This document shows positions 8,331 through 17,766 of a stretch of DNA of 64,000 nt, piece after piece. The DNA lies in NCBI GenBank assembly GCA_900766355.1, contig CAAFVD010000094.1, forward strand, positions 1 through 64,000, in the 5' to 3' direction. A model generated the notes under the pieces. It ran no database searches. It was not told the origin of the DNA and worked only from the letters and a program-made list of their open reading frames with translations. This DNA comes from Candidatus Gastranaerophilales bacterium (GTDB lineage Bacteria; Cyanobacteriota; Vampirovibrionia; Gastranaerophilales; Gastranaerophilaceae). Position 1 is the first letter of the stretch. The number at the start of each line of letters is the position of its first letter. The translations under genes and the position numbers were made by a program.

Positions 8331-8810
8331 ATGCTTAATCTTCCAAATACTATAAAAATGGTTATAACAGATTTTGATGGAATAATTACGGATAATTGTG
8401 TTTATATAGATTCAAAAGGTGAAATGACTCGTAAACTCAATTTTAAAGATGTTATGGCTTTTTCTATTCTAAAGAAAAAAGGTTATAAGATTGCAATAAT
8501 TTCAGGTGAAGGAAATTCCGCAATAAAAGTTCTTGATGAAAAATTTAATCTTGATGAAGTATATGAAAATATTCGAATCAAAATAGATGTATTAAAATCA
8601 ATTATAGATAAGTATAATCTTAAATCAGATGAGTATTTGTATATTGGGGACGATATTAATGATATAGAAGCTTTAGAGTTTGCTCAATATAAGATTACTG
8701 TTCCAGATGCGGTTAAGAGAGTAAAAGATATTCCTAATATTCAACAAACTACTCAACGAGGTGGAGATGGGGCTTTTCGTGAGGTTGTAGATTGTCTGAC
8801 AAATTCATAA
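8331..8810 (+). CDS. KdsC-like HAD phosphatase
   Basis: A 159-residue C0-type HAD phosphatase resembling 3-deoxy-D-manno-octulosonate 8-phosphate phosphatase. Motif I is TDFDGIITDN (Asp nucleophile and acid), motif II is ISGEG, and the late acidic motif is YIGDDINDIEA. The C terminus RGGDGAFREVVDCL is a KdsC hallmark. Lying 9 bases after the NeuB-like gene, it most likely dephosphorylates a nine-carbon or eight-carbon acid sugar phosphate. The family also acts in sialic acid synthesis, so Kdo 8-phosphate is not the only candidate. Confidence 0.83.
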   Translation: MLNLPNTIKMVITDFDGIITDNCVYIDSKGEMTRKLNFKDVMAFSILKKKGYKIAIISGEGNSAIKVLDEKFNLDEVYENIRIKIDVLKSIIDKYNLKSDEYLYIGDDINDIEALEFAQYKITVPDAVKRVKDIPNIQQTTQRGGDGAFREVVDCLTNS

Positions 8811-10294
8811 AAAAAATAATGAAAGCTATTAACAAATATAATTATGTTGTTGATAGATACAAAAAGTTTGGCAAAACTCCTGAAATTCCATATAGGGCTT
8901 TTGTTAATTATGCAGATACTCTAATGAAAATCGGATTTTCGGAAATGGCAGAGGAGTATTTAAGAAATGCTTCAAATTTTGCTTTTCCTTGTTCTGATGC
9001 TTTGATAAATCTTGGGTTAATAAGACAATCTGCAAATGAACATAAAAAAGCTATAGAATATTTTAAAAAAGCTTTTAAAAAAGATTCAAAAAATTTACGT
9101 GCGTTGTGTTTATGGGGCTATTCACTTTCGTTTTTAGATGATTTAGAAGGTGCATATAAAAAGTACCAACAGGCAATTGATATAGATAATAAATGTGCAG
9201 AAGCTTATGCCTATTGGGGAATAACTTTAATTGGAGAACAAAAATATAAAGAAGCAAGAGAAAAACTTGAACTTGCTATTGAATATAATCCTAAAGATGT
9301 TAAAGCGTTGTTTTTATTAGCTTCTGTAGAAATCGAACTTGCTTTTTATGATGATGCGTTGATGAAGTTGATATTTATTATAAATGTTACGGAAAATAAT
9401 TATGCAGCTTATCATAATATAGCTTATATTTATTTTAAGAAGAAGGATTATGAAAAAACCGTAGAATATGCTCAAAAAACTATAGGTATTGCACCTTTCA
9501 AGTCTGAGGCGTATCTTCTTTTGGGTGATACATATCTTTTGATGAAAAAGTATAAAGAAGCTATTGGAATATACGAATGTGCAGAAAAAAATAATATACA
9601 ATCTTTGTTTTTGTATATTTCTTGGGGTTCTGTTTTTCAAATGAAACGCAAGTATAATGAGGCAATTGAAAAATATCTTAAAGGGTTGGAGTTGTGTCCT
9701 ACTCAAGTTAATGATGAGGTATATTCAAGGCTTGCGAGATGTTATTATGAACTGAAAAATATTGAGGAAGCTAAGCATTATGCTCTCAAAACCCTTGAAT
9801 TAAACAAGGACAATTATACGGCTCACGAGGTTTTAGGCGATATCGCATTTGTTGAGCAGGATTGTGATAAGGCAATAGAAGAATACAGTTTTTGTTTGAG
9901 TAATTCTAAATCAAAAGCAATTACTTATTATAAGCTAGCAAGATGTTATTTGTTAAAAGAAGATTTTGAGTTGGCGAATAAGAATTATGAAAAATCTTTG
10001 GAATATGACAGAGATAACAAAAATATTTTGCAAGAGTACGTTCATGCTCTTACAATTCAAGGAAAATATGATGAGGCTTCTAAAAAATTACCTGCATTGG
10101 AGAAAATGTCAGAAGATGATTTAGATGTGCTTTTGTTGAGTTTTAGAGTGCATTATAATATTGCAAAAGGAAATGTTTATGGATATAATGGAATGAAGGC
10201 AATTAAGGTTGCTGACAAAATTAGACAAAAATATCCTGAAAGTTTTTGTTTTGAAGATGAGTATAGAGAATTAACGAATAATTCGAGGGAATAG
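8792..10294 (+). CDS. Cytoplasmic tetratricopeptide repeat protein
   Basis: A 500-residue protein made of about a dozen TPR units, recognisable by repeated A-Y-x-x-[LW]-G and Y-x-x-A-[IL] patterns (for example ALCLWGYSLSFLDDLEGAYK). No signal peptide or membrane helix is seen. TPR arrays are protein-binding scaffolds; the partner is unknown. I chose the TTG at 8792 because GAGG lies 7 bases upstream, giving a 19-base overlap with the phosphatase gene. The stop overlaps the lysC start by one base, so translation is probably coupled on both sides. Confidence 0.85.
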   Translation: MSDKFIKKIMKAINKYNYVVDRYKKFGKTPEIPYRAFVNYADTLMKIGFSEMAEEYLRNASNFAFPCSDALINLGLIRQSANEHKKAIEYFKKAFKKDSKNLRALCLWGYSLSFLDDLEGAYKKYQQAIDIDNKCAEAYAYWGITLIGEQKYKEAREKLELAIEYNPKDVKALFLLASVEIELAFYDDALMKLIFIINVTENNYAAYHNIAYIYFKKKDYEKTVEYAQKTIGIAPFKSEAYLLLGDTYLLMKKYKEAIGIYECAEKNNIQSLFLYISWGSVFQMKRKYNEAIEKYLKGLELCPTQVNDEVYSRLARCYYELKNIEEAKHYALKTLELNKDNYTAHEVLGDIAFVEQDCDKAIEEYSFCLSNSKSKAITYYKLARCYLLKEDFELANKNYEKSLEYDRDNKNILQEYVHALTIQGKYDEASKKLPALEKMSEDDLDVLLLSFRVHYNIAKGNVYGYNGMKAIKVADKIRQKYPESFCFEDEYRELTNNSRE

Positions 10295-11565
10295 TGAGCG
10301 GTATAATTGTTCAAAAATTCGGTGGTACATCAGTAGCCGATACAGAAAAAATAAAACACGTAGCAGAAGTTGTAATGGCTGAACGTAGTCTTGGAAATGA
10401 TGTTGTAGTTGTTGTTTCTGCAATGGGACATACGACAGACCATTTAGTAAAACTAGCTAATGAGATTTCTGAAACTCCTCCTAGCAGAGAGTTGGACATG
10501 CTTTTATCTACAGGAGAAGGTATTTCAATAGCTTTGCTTGCAATGGCTTTAGAAACGGCTGGTTGTAAGGCTGTAAGTATGAATGCTATGCAAGTAGGTA
10601 TTATTACAGAAAATATCCATTCCAAAGCAAGAATTGTTGATATAAAAACAGACAAATTGAAAAAACATCTTCAAGAGGGTAAAGTTGTTGTTGTTGCAGG
10701 TTTTCAAGGTGTGACAGAAGATGGCGAGATTACAACTCTTGGTAGAGGTGGATCTGATACTTCAGCGGTAGCCTTAGCTGCGGCTTTAGGTGCAGAAAGA
10801 TGTGATATTTATACTGATGTAGAGGGAGTTTATACGACAGACCCTAGAATTGTCCCTAATGCATCAAGATTAGAAGAAGTGTCATACGAAGAAATGCTTG
10901 AACTTGCAAGGGTTGGGGCAAATGTATTACACCCACGAGCAGTTGAAACTGCAAAACAGTTTAATGTTCCTTTAAGAGTAAGAAGTAGTTTTAAACTGGA
11001 AAACAAAGGTACTTTAATAGTAGGAGTAGATGATATGGAACTTCATAAACCGGTTACAGGTGTTGCAGCAGATTTAACTCAATTAAGAATAGTTGTTTGT
11101 GATGTACCTGATACCCCAGGACATGCAGCAAAGATATTTTCAAAGCTTTCAGATGCTCATATCTCTGTTGATATGATTATTCAATCTTATGCAAGAAAAA
11201 TTGAGAATACTAATGATATTGCATTCACTATTGATAAAACAGATTTAGAAAAAACTTTAAAAACACTTGATTCTATTAAATCAGAAATCAAAGCAAGTAG
11301 ATTCCAAGTTGATGATAATATCGCAAAAGTATCTATTGTTGGTGCAGGCATGATTGATAGACCAGGGATTGCGGCATCTATGTTTGAAACTCTAGCTAGA
11401 TTGGGTATAAACATCAAGATGATTTCTACAAGTGAAATTAAGGTAAGTTGTCTAGTCGATGAGAATGATGCAAAACGTGCTTTAGTAGCGTTACATGAAA
11501 CATACGGTTTAGGTTGTGATGAAGTTGCTGAGGTAAAAGGCACACTTCCTGAAGAGGAGTTATAG
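10294..11565 (+). CDS. lysC: Aspartate kinase
   Basis: Phosphorylates aspartate, the first step to lysine, threonine, methionine and diaminopimelate. The 423-residue protein has the KFGGTS motif at residues 8-13, a kinase domain to about residue 240 (with TLGRGGSDTSA) and two C-terminal ACT domains (about 265-405) for feedback control. It starts with GTG at 10294 behind GAGGGA, overlapping the TPR stop by one base. Length and motifs are those of the monofunctional ACT-regulated enzyme, with no fused homoserine dehydrogenase. Confidence 0.96.
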   Translation: MSGIIVQKFGGTSVADTEKIKHVAEVVMAERSLGNDVVVVVSAMGHTTDHLVKLANEISETPPSRELDMLLSTGEGISIALLAMALETAGCKAVSMNAMQVGIITENIHSKARIVDIKTDKLKKHLQEGKVVVVAGFQGVTEDGEITTLGRGGSDTSAVALAAALGAERCDIYTDVEGVYTTDPRIVPNASRLEEVSYEEMLELARVGANVLHPRAVETAKQFNVPLRVRSSFKLENKGTLIVGVDDMELHKPVTGVAADLTQLRIVVCDVPDTPGHAAKIFSKLSDAHISVDMIIQSYARKIENTNDIAFTIDKTDLEKTLKTLDSIKSEIKASRFQVDDNIAKVSIVGAGMIDRPGIAASMFETLARLGINIKMISTSEIKVSCLVDENDAKRALVALHETYGLGCDEVAEVKGTLPEEEL

Positions 11566-11569
11566 ACAA

Positions 11570-12037
11570 ATGAAAAAAATAATATTAGGTTTACTTACTT
11601 TTTTAGTTGTTGCAGGTTCTGTATTTGCAGCAACGACTACAGATGCAAGAAATTTTTTTAACAGATATGTTGAGGGCGCAAATAGTTATAATCCTGTAAT
11701 TACGACTATGTATGCTCCTGACGCAAAAATTATTAGACAAGTTGTAAAGCCTGATGGAACAATTGTTACACGTCAAACTAATACTGCTAGATATATTAGT
11801 GAAATGAGAAAAGGGCAAGCAATTGCAAAAGTAAGACGTTATAAAAACTATTATTCAAATGTGTCAGTTGTAGCTTTAGGCAACAATAAATTTAAAGTTT
11901 CTTCATTAAGACAACCTTCTGGAGAAAGTTATAAGTTAAAAGCTTATATGATTGTAAAACAACTTCCAAACGGCAAATGGATTATTACTGAAGAAATGAT
12001 GCAAACAAAAGTCCAAATGCTTATTAACGCAAAATAG
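11570..12037 (+). CDS. Secreted small protein with NTF2-like fold
   Basis: A 155-residue protein with a clear signal peptide (MKKIILGLLTFLVVAGSVFA, cleavage after residue 20). The mature part looks like an NTF2/SnoaL-type alpha+beta barrel: an early helix (ARNFFNRYVEGAN), a strand with MYAPDAKI, and a long C-terminal sheet ending in NGKWIITEEMM. Function is unknown. It sits 4 bases after lysC and 19 before aroC inside the run, which gives no metabolic clue. A GAGGAG ribosome site lies inside the end of lysC. Confidence 0.7.
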   Translation: MKKIILGLLTFLVVAGSVFAATTTDARNFFNRYVEGANSYNPVITTMYAPDAKIIRQVVKPDGTIVTRQTNTARYISEMRKGQAIAKVRRYKNYYSNVSVVALGNNKFKVSSLRQPSGESYKLKAYMIVKQLPNGKWIITEEMMQTKVQMLINAK

Positions 12038-12056
12038 TTATTTTAAAAGAGGGAGT

Positions 12057-13226
12057 ATGGGAGTAATTTTCAGATTTTTGACCTCTGGCGAAAGTCATGG
12101 GAAGTCATTAGATGCAATAATAGAAGGTATGCCTTCTGGAATTACTATTTCAGAAGATGAAATAAATAATGATTTAAGACGTCGTCAAGGTGGATATGGT
12201 CGTGGTGCTCGTATGAGTATAGAACACGATACCGTAGAAATAAAATCAGGGGTTAGGTTCGGTAAGACAACTGGCGCTCCGATATGTTTAGAAGTGAAAA
12301 ATCGTGATTATGAAAATTGGAAACTTCCAATGAGTACCGAAAAACTTAATTTCAACGATGTTGATGTATTGCGAAAAGTTGCTGAAAAATCTTTTACTAA
12401 GGTTAGACCTGGACATGCGGATTATTCAGGTTCTATAAAATATAATCTTGAAGATTTAAGAGATATACTTGAGCGCTCAAGTGCTAGAAAAACTGCAATA
12501 GAAGTTGCCGTTGGCTCTGTGGCAAAACAACTTCTTAAAGAGTTTGGTATAACTGGATTTTCTCATGTTGTGCAGATTGGAGATGTTTCTCTTGATATAG
12601 AAGAAGATAATTATACTTTAATAAAAGAGTGTGCAGAAAAATCAGAATTAAGATGTTTCGATAAATACACAACTGAAAAAATGAAAGATGCAATTGATGA
12701 AGCTAAACAAAGAGGAGATACTTTGGGTGGCAAATTTGAAGTGATTTTTGGTAATTTGCCAGTAGGTTTAGGTTCTCATGTGCATTGGGATAGAGGAATA
12801 GATGGTTTGTTAGCACAAGCCGTTATGAGTATTCCTGCGATAAAAGCCGTTGAAATTGGTGCGGGGGTTGAGGCTGCTAGATTATTAGGTAGCAAAATGC
12901 ATGATGAAGTATTTGTTGAAGGCAAGACAATTTATCGTAAAACAAATCATGCAGGCGGTATAGAAGGTGGAATGACTAATGGAGAAAGTGTTGTTATAAA
13001 AGGAACAATGAAGGCTATTCCTACAATGAGGACACCTTTGGCTACAGTCGATTTGCTAGATTATTCTCAAACTCAGGCTCATTTTGAACGCTCAGATACT
13101 TGTGCAGTGCCAGCATGTGCAGTTGTTGCAGAATCTAGAGTTGCTATAGTTTTGGCTGATGAATTCTTGAAAAAATTTGGTGGCGATAGTTTGAAGGAAA
13201 TTAAGCATAACTATGAAAAGAAATAA
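12057..13226 (+). CDS. aroC: Chorismate synthase
   Basis: Makes chorismate from 5-enolpyruvylshikimate 3-phosphate using reduced FMN, the last step of the shikimate pathway. The 389-residue protein shows the family signatures: SGESHGK near residue 11, RRRQGGYGRGARM, VRPGHADYSG, RSSARKTAIEVAVG and GGIEGGMTNG. GAGGG precedes ATG 12057. The end overlaps aroK by 14 bases, so aroC, aroK and aroB form a coupled aromatic block. Confidence 0.97.
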   Translation: MGVIFRFLTSGESHGKSLDAIIEGMPSGITISEDEINNDLRRRQGGYGRGARMSIEHDTVEIKSGVRFGKTTGAPICLEVKNRDYENWKLPMSTEKLNFNDVDVLRKVAEKSFTKVRPGHADYSGSIKYNLEDLRDILERSSARKTAIEVAVGSVAKQLLKEFGITGFSHVVQIGDVSLDIEEDNYTLIKECAEKSELRCFDKYTTEKMKDAIDEAKQRGDTLGGKFEVIFGNLPVGLGSHVHWDRGIDGLLAQAVMSIPAIKAVEIGAGVEAARLLGSKMHDEVFVEGKTIYRKTNHAGGIEGGMTNGESVVIKGTMKAIPTMRTPLATVDLLDYSQTQAHFERSDTCAVPACAVVAESRVAIVLADEFLKKFGGDSLKEIKHNYEKK

Positions 13227-13740
13227 CATTGTTCTCGTTGGTATGATGGGGGCTGGTAAATCAACAGTTGCAAAATCTCTTGTTCATTTGTTAAACGGCT
13301 ATATCATTCAAGATGTAGATAGTTTGATTGAACAAAAGATGAGTTTATCTATTTCTGAAATTTTTGATAAATATGGCGAACAAGAGTTTAGAAAAATAGA
13401 ATCAGAAGTCATTGAAGAAACTTGTCAGAAAAATAAAACAATTATTTCAACAGGTGGTGGAGCGTTTGAAAATCCTATCAATCGCAAAGTTTTATTAAAT
13501 TCTGGTAAAGTTTTTTATCTATATGCCCCTTCTCAAGTTTTATATGATAGAATAAAAACACAGGGTGATAGGCCGTTGTTACAATGTGAAAATCCTGAGT
13601 TAGTTTTTATAAATTTATTAGACAAACGGGATAAGAATTATAGAAAAGCTGATTATATAATTGATACAACATTATTGAGCCCAGAACAAGTTGCGAGAGA
13701 AGTTCTAAGGAGAGGAAATGAAACCTTCGTTATTAGTTGA
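13213..13740 (+). CDS. aroK: Shikimate kinase
   Basis: Phosphorylates shikimate at the 3-hydroxyl with ATP. The 175-residue protein has a Walker A loop GMMGAGKST at residues 10-18, the shikimate-binding DVDSLIE and FRKIE segments, the conserved STGGGAFE, and a lid region with DRPLL. Overlaps of 14 bases with aroC and 23 bases with aroB indicate translational coupling. Length is typical. Confidence 0.96.
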   Translation: MKRNNIVLVGMMGAGKSTVAKSLVHLLNGYIIQDVDSLIEQKMSLSISEIFDKYGEQEFRKIESEVIEETCQKNKTIISTGGGAFENPINRKVLLNSGKVFYLYAPSQVLYDRIKTQGDRPLLQCENPELVFINLLDKRDKNYRKADYIIDTTLLSPEQVAREVLRRGNETFVIS

Positions 13741-14803
13741 AATACCACAAGAAAATATAAAATCATATCCGATTTATATTGAGAAGGATTCTATTCGTAG
13801 TTTGGCTAAAAAACTTAATGAGCAATCTGTTGGCCGTAGACGTTTAATCGTTATTAGTAAAAAAGTTTATAAATTATATAACCAAGATTTTAATTTTTCA
13901 AAAGATGAATTATTCATATTAAAAGATGGTGAAGACCAAAAGAATATGAGAAATTATCTAAAAATAGTTGAGAAAGCTGTTTCTTTAGGTTTGTCAAGAA
14001 AAGATTTGATTATTGCAATAGGTGGAGGCGTTGTTGGTGATTTAGCTGGATTTGTTGCTGCAACTTATATGAGAGGAATAGAGTTTATACAAGTTCCTAC
14101 AACATTGTTATCTTTTGTAGATTCTTCTGTTGGAGGTAAGACAGGTTTAGATTTGCCTAATGCAAAGAATTATGTTGGTGCTTTTTATCAACCAAGTATG
14201 GTTTTTATTAATTTGAACTTTATTCTAACTTTAGATAAAAAACAAATATTGTCAGGGTTTGGTGAAGTTTTAAAATATGCGTTTATAGAGGCTAGTTGTA
14301 AAGCCGATAAATCTCATTTGTTGATAGAGTTTTTATCAATAGCAGCAGATAGAATTCTTGACAATAATATGAATCTGCTTGAAAGATTAATCAAGATTTG
14401 TTTGGAGTTAAAGATTTCTGTAGTTACAAAAGATGAAACAGAAAGTAATTTACGAAAAGTATTAAACTTTGGACATACCTTTGGACACGCATTAGAAACA
14501 ATTACAAATTTCAGAAAATTTACGCATGGCGAAGCTGTTGTGTATGGTATGATGTTTGCTTTCGATTATGCATTAGAGCTTAAAATGATTAATCAAACTT
14601 ATTATAATCTTGCATTCGATTTGTTTGAAAGATATGGTTACAAGCCTTTGAAACATAATTTTGATAGAGAAAAATTAATTGATATAATGAAACACGATAA
14701 AAAATCTAATCAAGGTAAAATTACAATGATTTTACCTGATAAAAAGGGTTCTGTTACAGAACACGAAGTTGATGACGAATACACATTTATAGAACTTATA
14801 TAA
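13718..14803 (+). CDS. aroB: 3-dehydroquinate synthase
   Basis: Converts the seven-carbon phosphate DAHP to 3-dehydroquinate with NAD and a divalent metal, the second step of the shikimate pathway. In the 361-residue protein GGGVVGDLAGFVAATYMRG and VPTTLLSFVDSSVGGKTG are the NAD- and substrate-binding signatures, and FGHTFGHALE and FTHGEAV supply metal-binding histidines. It starts inside the end of aroK. GGAGAGG precedes the ATG. Ten bases separate it from lpxI. Confidence 0.97.
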   Translation: MKPSLLVEIPQENIKSYPIYIEKDSIRSLAKKLNEQSVGRRRLIVISKKVYKLYNQDFNFSKDELFILKDGEDQKNMRNYLKIVEKAVSLGLSRKDLIIAIGGGVVGDLAGFVAATYMRGIEFIQVPTTLLSFVDSSVGGKTGLDLPNAKNYVGAFYQPSMVFINLNFILTLDKKQILSGFGEVLKYAFIEASCKADKSHLLIEFLSIAADRILDNNMNLLERLIKICLELKISVVTKDETESNLRKVLNFGHTFGHALETITNFRKFTHGEAVVYGMMFAFDYALELKMINQTYYNLAFDLFERYGYKPLKHNFDREKLIDIMKHDKKSNQGKITMILPDKKGSVTEHEVDDEYTFIELI

Positions 14804-14813
14804 GGGAGAAAAA

Positions 14814-15629
14814 ATGGCAATTACACTTGAAAAGAAACAAGGTTTAATAGCGGGCGATGGTTTGTTACCAGTAAAAATGGCACAGTATGCCAAAGAAAAT
14901 GGCTTTGAGGTTGTTGCTATATCTCTTTCTAATGATAATTGTAGAGAATTAAAAAAATATTGTTCAAAAGTTTATTCTTTCTGTCCTGGAGAAGCTTTGA
15001 AAATAGAAAAAGTTTTAAAGGAAGAAGGGATAAAACAACTTACATTTTTAGGTAAGGTTAGTAAAAGTATTATTCTAAAACGCCCTAAGTTTGATTCAAA
15101 GGCTTTGGATTTTATTAAACGTGCTGTTCGTTTGAATGATGACAAGGTAATGCTAATGTTGATAGAAGAACTTGAAAATATAGGTATTACAATTATTGAC
15201 CAAACAACCTTTATCAAAAATTTAATGATACCTTCAGGAATATTAGGTAAAGTTCAACCTACTAAAGAGCAGGTTGAAGACGTAAATTATGGTTATTGGT
15301 TGGCTAAAGAAACTGGCAAACTTGATATTGGACAGTCTGTTGTAATCAAGGATAAGATGATTATGGCAGTAGAGGCGATTGAAGGTACTGATAAGTGTAT
15401 AAGACGAGGTTGTAAACTAGCTAAAAGAGATGCTTGTGTGATTAAGGTTGCGAAGCCAAATCAAGATAAAAGATTTGATATTCCGGCAATTGGTTTAAGA
15501 ACATTAAAAACTATGCGTAAATACAAAGCAAGTTTAATTGCAGTAGAGGCTGGAGAAACAATTATTGTTGACCAAGAAGCTGTAATAAAATATGCAGATA
15601 AACATAATATTGTAATTATGGCGGTATAA
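14814..15629 (+). CDS. lpxI: UDP-2,3-diacylglucosamine pyrophosphatase LpxI
   Basis: LpxI hydrolyses UDP-2,3-diacylglucosamine to lipid X, replacing LpxH in many alphaproteobacteria, cyanobacteria and others. The 271-residue protein matches the family in length and shows GLIAGDGLLPVKMA at the N terminus, LGKVSK, and the C-terminal catalytic segment GTDKCIRRG with VKVAKPNQDKRFDIPAIGL-like residues. The last A of its stop is the first base of lpxB. The pair acts in consecutive lipid A steps, which confirms a lipopolysaccharide outer membrane. Confidence 0.93.
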   Translation: MAITLEKKQGLIAGDGLLPVKMAQYAKENGFEVVAISLSNDNCRELKKYCSKVYSFCPGEALKIEKVLKEEGIKQLTFLGKVSKSIILKRPKFDSKALDFIKRAVRLNDDKVMLMLIEELENIGITIIDQTTFIKNLMIPSGILGKVQPTKEQVEDVNYGYWLAKETGKLDIGQSVVIKDKMIMAVEAIEGTDKCIRRGCKLAKRDACVIKVAKPNQDKRFDIPAIGLRTLKTMRKYKASLIAVEAGETIIVDQEAVIKYADKHNIVIMAV

Positions 15630-16747
15630 TGAAAAAATTATTTATTATTACAGGAGATTATTCTGGAGATATCCATGCCAGTAAAGTTGCAGAGATTGTA
15701 AAGCAAAAATATCCTGATATTGAAATAGAAGGCATTGGTGGTGAAAATCTAAAATCTGTAGGTGTAAAACTTTTCACTAATCAATCTAAAATGGGTGTAA
15801 TGGGAGTAACTCCTAAAATACTTATAGACCATATTTCTTTGGGTAAACGAGTTGTAGATTATATTACAAAAGATTTTAAACCTGATATGGTTTTGTTAAT
15901 AGATTACGGTGCATTTAATTTAAGTGTTTCAAAATTTTTAAAACGTGCAGGTATAAAGACTTTTTATTATATTCCACCGCAAGTTTGGGCAAGTAGAAAA
16001 TGGCGAATCAATACAATTAAGAAAAATATTGATAAAGTGTTATGTATTTTTCCTTTTGAAGTTGAAATGTATAAGTCTTATGGAATAGAAACGCATTATT
16101 GCGGACACCCATTAGTTAAACAGTTGCCTGAAAAAGCTAATAGAGATGAATTTTTTGAAAAATATGGATTAGATAAGAATAAAAAACTTGTTTCAATTTT
16201 CCCTGGCTCAAGAGAGTTTGAACTTCATAATTTGATGAAAGTTTTTATAAAAGCTGGTGAAAAATTAAGAGAAAATCATTCAGATATTCAGTTTTGCGTA
16301 TCTCATGCCCCAAATTTGTCAGATAAAGTTTATAACAAATATTTGAAGCATACAGATTTCAAAGTTATTAAAGGTGATAATCAAGCATTGTTGAGTGTTT
16401 CTGATTCTTTGATATTAGCATCAGGCACAGTAGCTTTAGAGGCCGCTTTATATCAAGTTCCAATGATAATAGCATATAAAGGTCCTTGGTTATTTTATTA
16501 TATTTATTTACTCGTACGTTGTATAAAAATGGTTTCATTACCAAATATTATTTTAGACAAAGTTACGGTTCCTGAACTTACTCAGGGAAAATGTACTGTT
16601 AAAAATATAGTAGAAGAAACAGAAAAGAATTTGTATGATACAAATATTCGTAATATGCGAATTTCTGATTTGGGAGAAGTGAAATCAAAACTTTCAGAAA
16701 AATATTCTGCAGAAGAAGTTGCAAAGCAAATTGTGGAAAATATTTAG
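15629..16747 (+). CDS. lpxB: Lipid-A-disaccharide synthase
   Basis: A GT19 glycosyltransferase that joins lipid X to UDP-diacylglucosamine to make lipid A disaccharide at the inner membrane. The 372-residue protein shows GDYSGDIHASKV, GIGGENL, MGVMGVTP, YYIPPQVWASRKWR, CIFPFE, GHPLV, FPGSREFE and SGTVALEAAL, all family hallmarks. A short hydrophobic patch (LFYYIYLLVRC) may contact the membrane. It ends the eleven-gene run; no terminator hairpin is obvious before the next gene. Confidence 0.96.
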   Translation: MKKLFIITGDYSGDIHASKVAEIVKQKYPDIEIEGIGGENLKSVGVKLFTNQSKMGVMGVTPKILIDHISLGKRVVDYITKDFKPDMVLLIDYGAFNLSVSKFLKRAGIKTFYYIPPQVWASRKWRINTIKKNIDKVLCIFPFEVEMYKSYGIETHYCGHPLVKQLPEKANRDEFFEKYGLDKNKKLVSIFPGSREFELHNLMKVFIKAGEKLRENHSDIQFCVSHAPNLSDKVYNKYLKHTDFKVIKGDNQALLSVSDSLILASGTVALEAALYQVPMIIAYKGPWLFYYIYLLVRCIKMVSLPNIILDKVTVPELTQGKCTVKNIVEETEKNLYDTNIRNMRISDLGEVKSKLSEKYSAEEVAKQIVENI

Positions 16748-16835
16748 GTTTGTAACGATTTTTATGTTTATGAAATTACTCGTTCTAGAAAAACTTTATA
16801 TTAATGAGTGAAACTATTTTGAAAGAGAGTAATTC

Positions 16836-17738
16836 ATGGCAGTACAAGCAGTATCAGGCGTTTCTGAAACCCCAGTAACAGGAAATATGCCACCTGCAGA
16901 GGGTGGACAAAAAGATTATACCAAAATGACACCCAAAGAAATTCTTGAAGCTGAAAAAAATGGTGAAACAATTCCCACTAAAATATTAGCTTGGGCAAAA
17001 GAAAATCCTGATGGTAAAGATACTTATGAAAAGGCAATTCAAAACGGACAAGGTGTAGAGGAAAATGATGCAGTAGCTTATCAAGCTTCTCTTGAAGAAC
17101 AAGGCATGAGTTTAAAAGAACAATGTAAAATTTTTACGGATTTGTCAGCTCAAAAAGAAACTCGAGATTTGCAAAACGTAACTAAAATGGCACCATATAC
17201 TCAACAAGTTCCAACAGATGACCAAACAGGTGCAAAAGGTACGTCAGAGGTATCAAAAGCATTTGCAGAAATAAAACAAGGTATAAAATTTAAAGGTTTC
17301 TTTGGTGGCAAAGAATTTTTTGACGGTATAAGATTCTACCAAGCCTTGCATGAGGGCACATCAAATGAACTTGATACGATAGATTATTCATTAGAGGCAA
17401 TCCAAAGTGTTCTTGATGGTGCAATAAGTGATGCACAAGATTCTAAACAATATGGTGAAGAAACAGCTAATCTAGGTAGAGAACTAAAGAGCCATACAAA
17501 ATGGTGGCAGTTTGGAGGGTCTAGAAGAAAAGCGGCTAAAAAGGCAATAGAACAGGGTAAATTGACTGTTAAAATGTCAGAAAGAACAGATAAATTAGCA
17601 CAAGCTATTGCAAAAGATAATGGTGTTGCACTTAAAAATTCAAAAGATAATATAAAACAAGTAGATCTTTCTGTGCTACAAGATGAAGGTCAAAAAACAA
17701 CAGGAGGTTCAAGCGGCGGTGGCGAAAATAATCAATAA
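16836..17738 (+). CDS. Hypothetical soluble protein with Gly-rich C terminus
   Basis: A 300-residue protein I do not recognise. There is no signal peptide or membrane helix. The N terminus is disordered-looking (Pro, Gly, Thr), followed by helical, charged segments (about 40-110 and 180-270) and a Gly/Ser tail (GGSSGGGENNQ). GAGAGTAATTC precedes the ATG, and AAACTTTATATT, two mismatches from the ATACTTTATATA element, lies at 16791-16802. A strong terminator follows directly. The style resembles secreted or surface-scaffold proteins of this lineage, but this is only an impression. Confidence 0.65.
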   Translation: MAVQAVSGVSETPVTGNMPPAEGGQKDYTKMTPKEILEAEKNGETIPTKILAWAKENPDGKDTYEKAIQNGQGVEENDAVAYQASLEEQGMSLKEQCKIFTDLSAQKETRDLQNVTKMAPYTQQVPTDDQTGAKGTSEVSKAFAEIKQGIKFKGFFGGKEFFDGIRFYQALHEGTSNELDTIDYSLEAIQSVLDGAISDAQDSKQYGEETANLGRELKSHTKWWQFGGSRRKAAKKAIEQGKLTVKMSERTDKLAQAIAKDNGVALKNSKDNIKQVDLSVLQDEGQKTTGGSSGGGENNQ

Positions 17739-17740
17739 AA

Positions 17741-17766
17741 AACGGCTCATTTGAGCCGTTTTTATT
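17741..17766. terminator. Bidirectional terminator between convergent genes
   Basis: A 9-base perfect stem, AACGGCTCA with TGAGCCGTT, at 17741-17749 and 17752-17760, has T runs on both strands. It serves the gene ending at 17738 and the minus-strand gene ending at 17765. Confidence 0.88.

Noticed and set aside
9317..9706. 129-residue minus-strand frame inside the TPR gene
   Set aside because: Shadow frame; Ile/Phe/Tyr-rich, no start signals.
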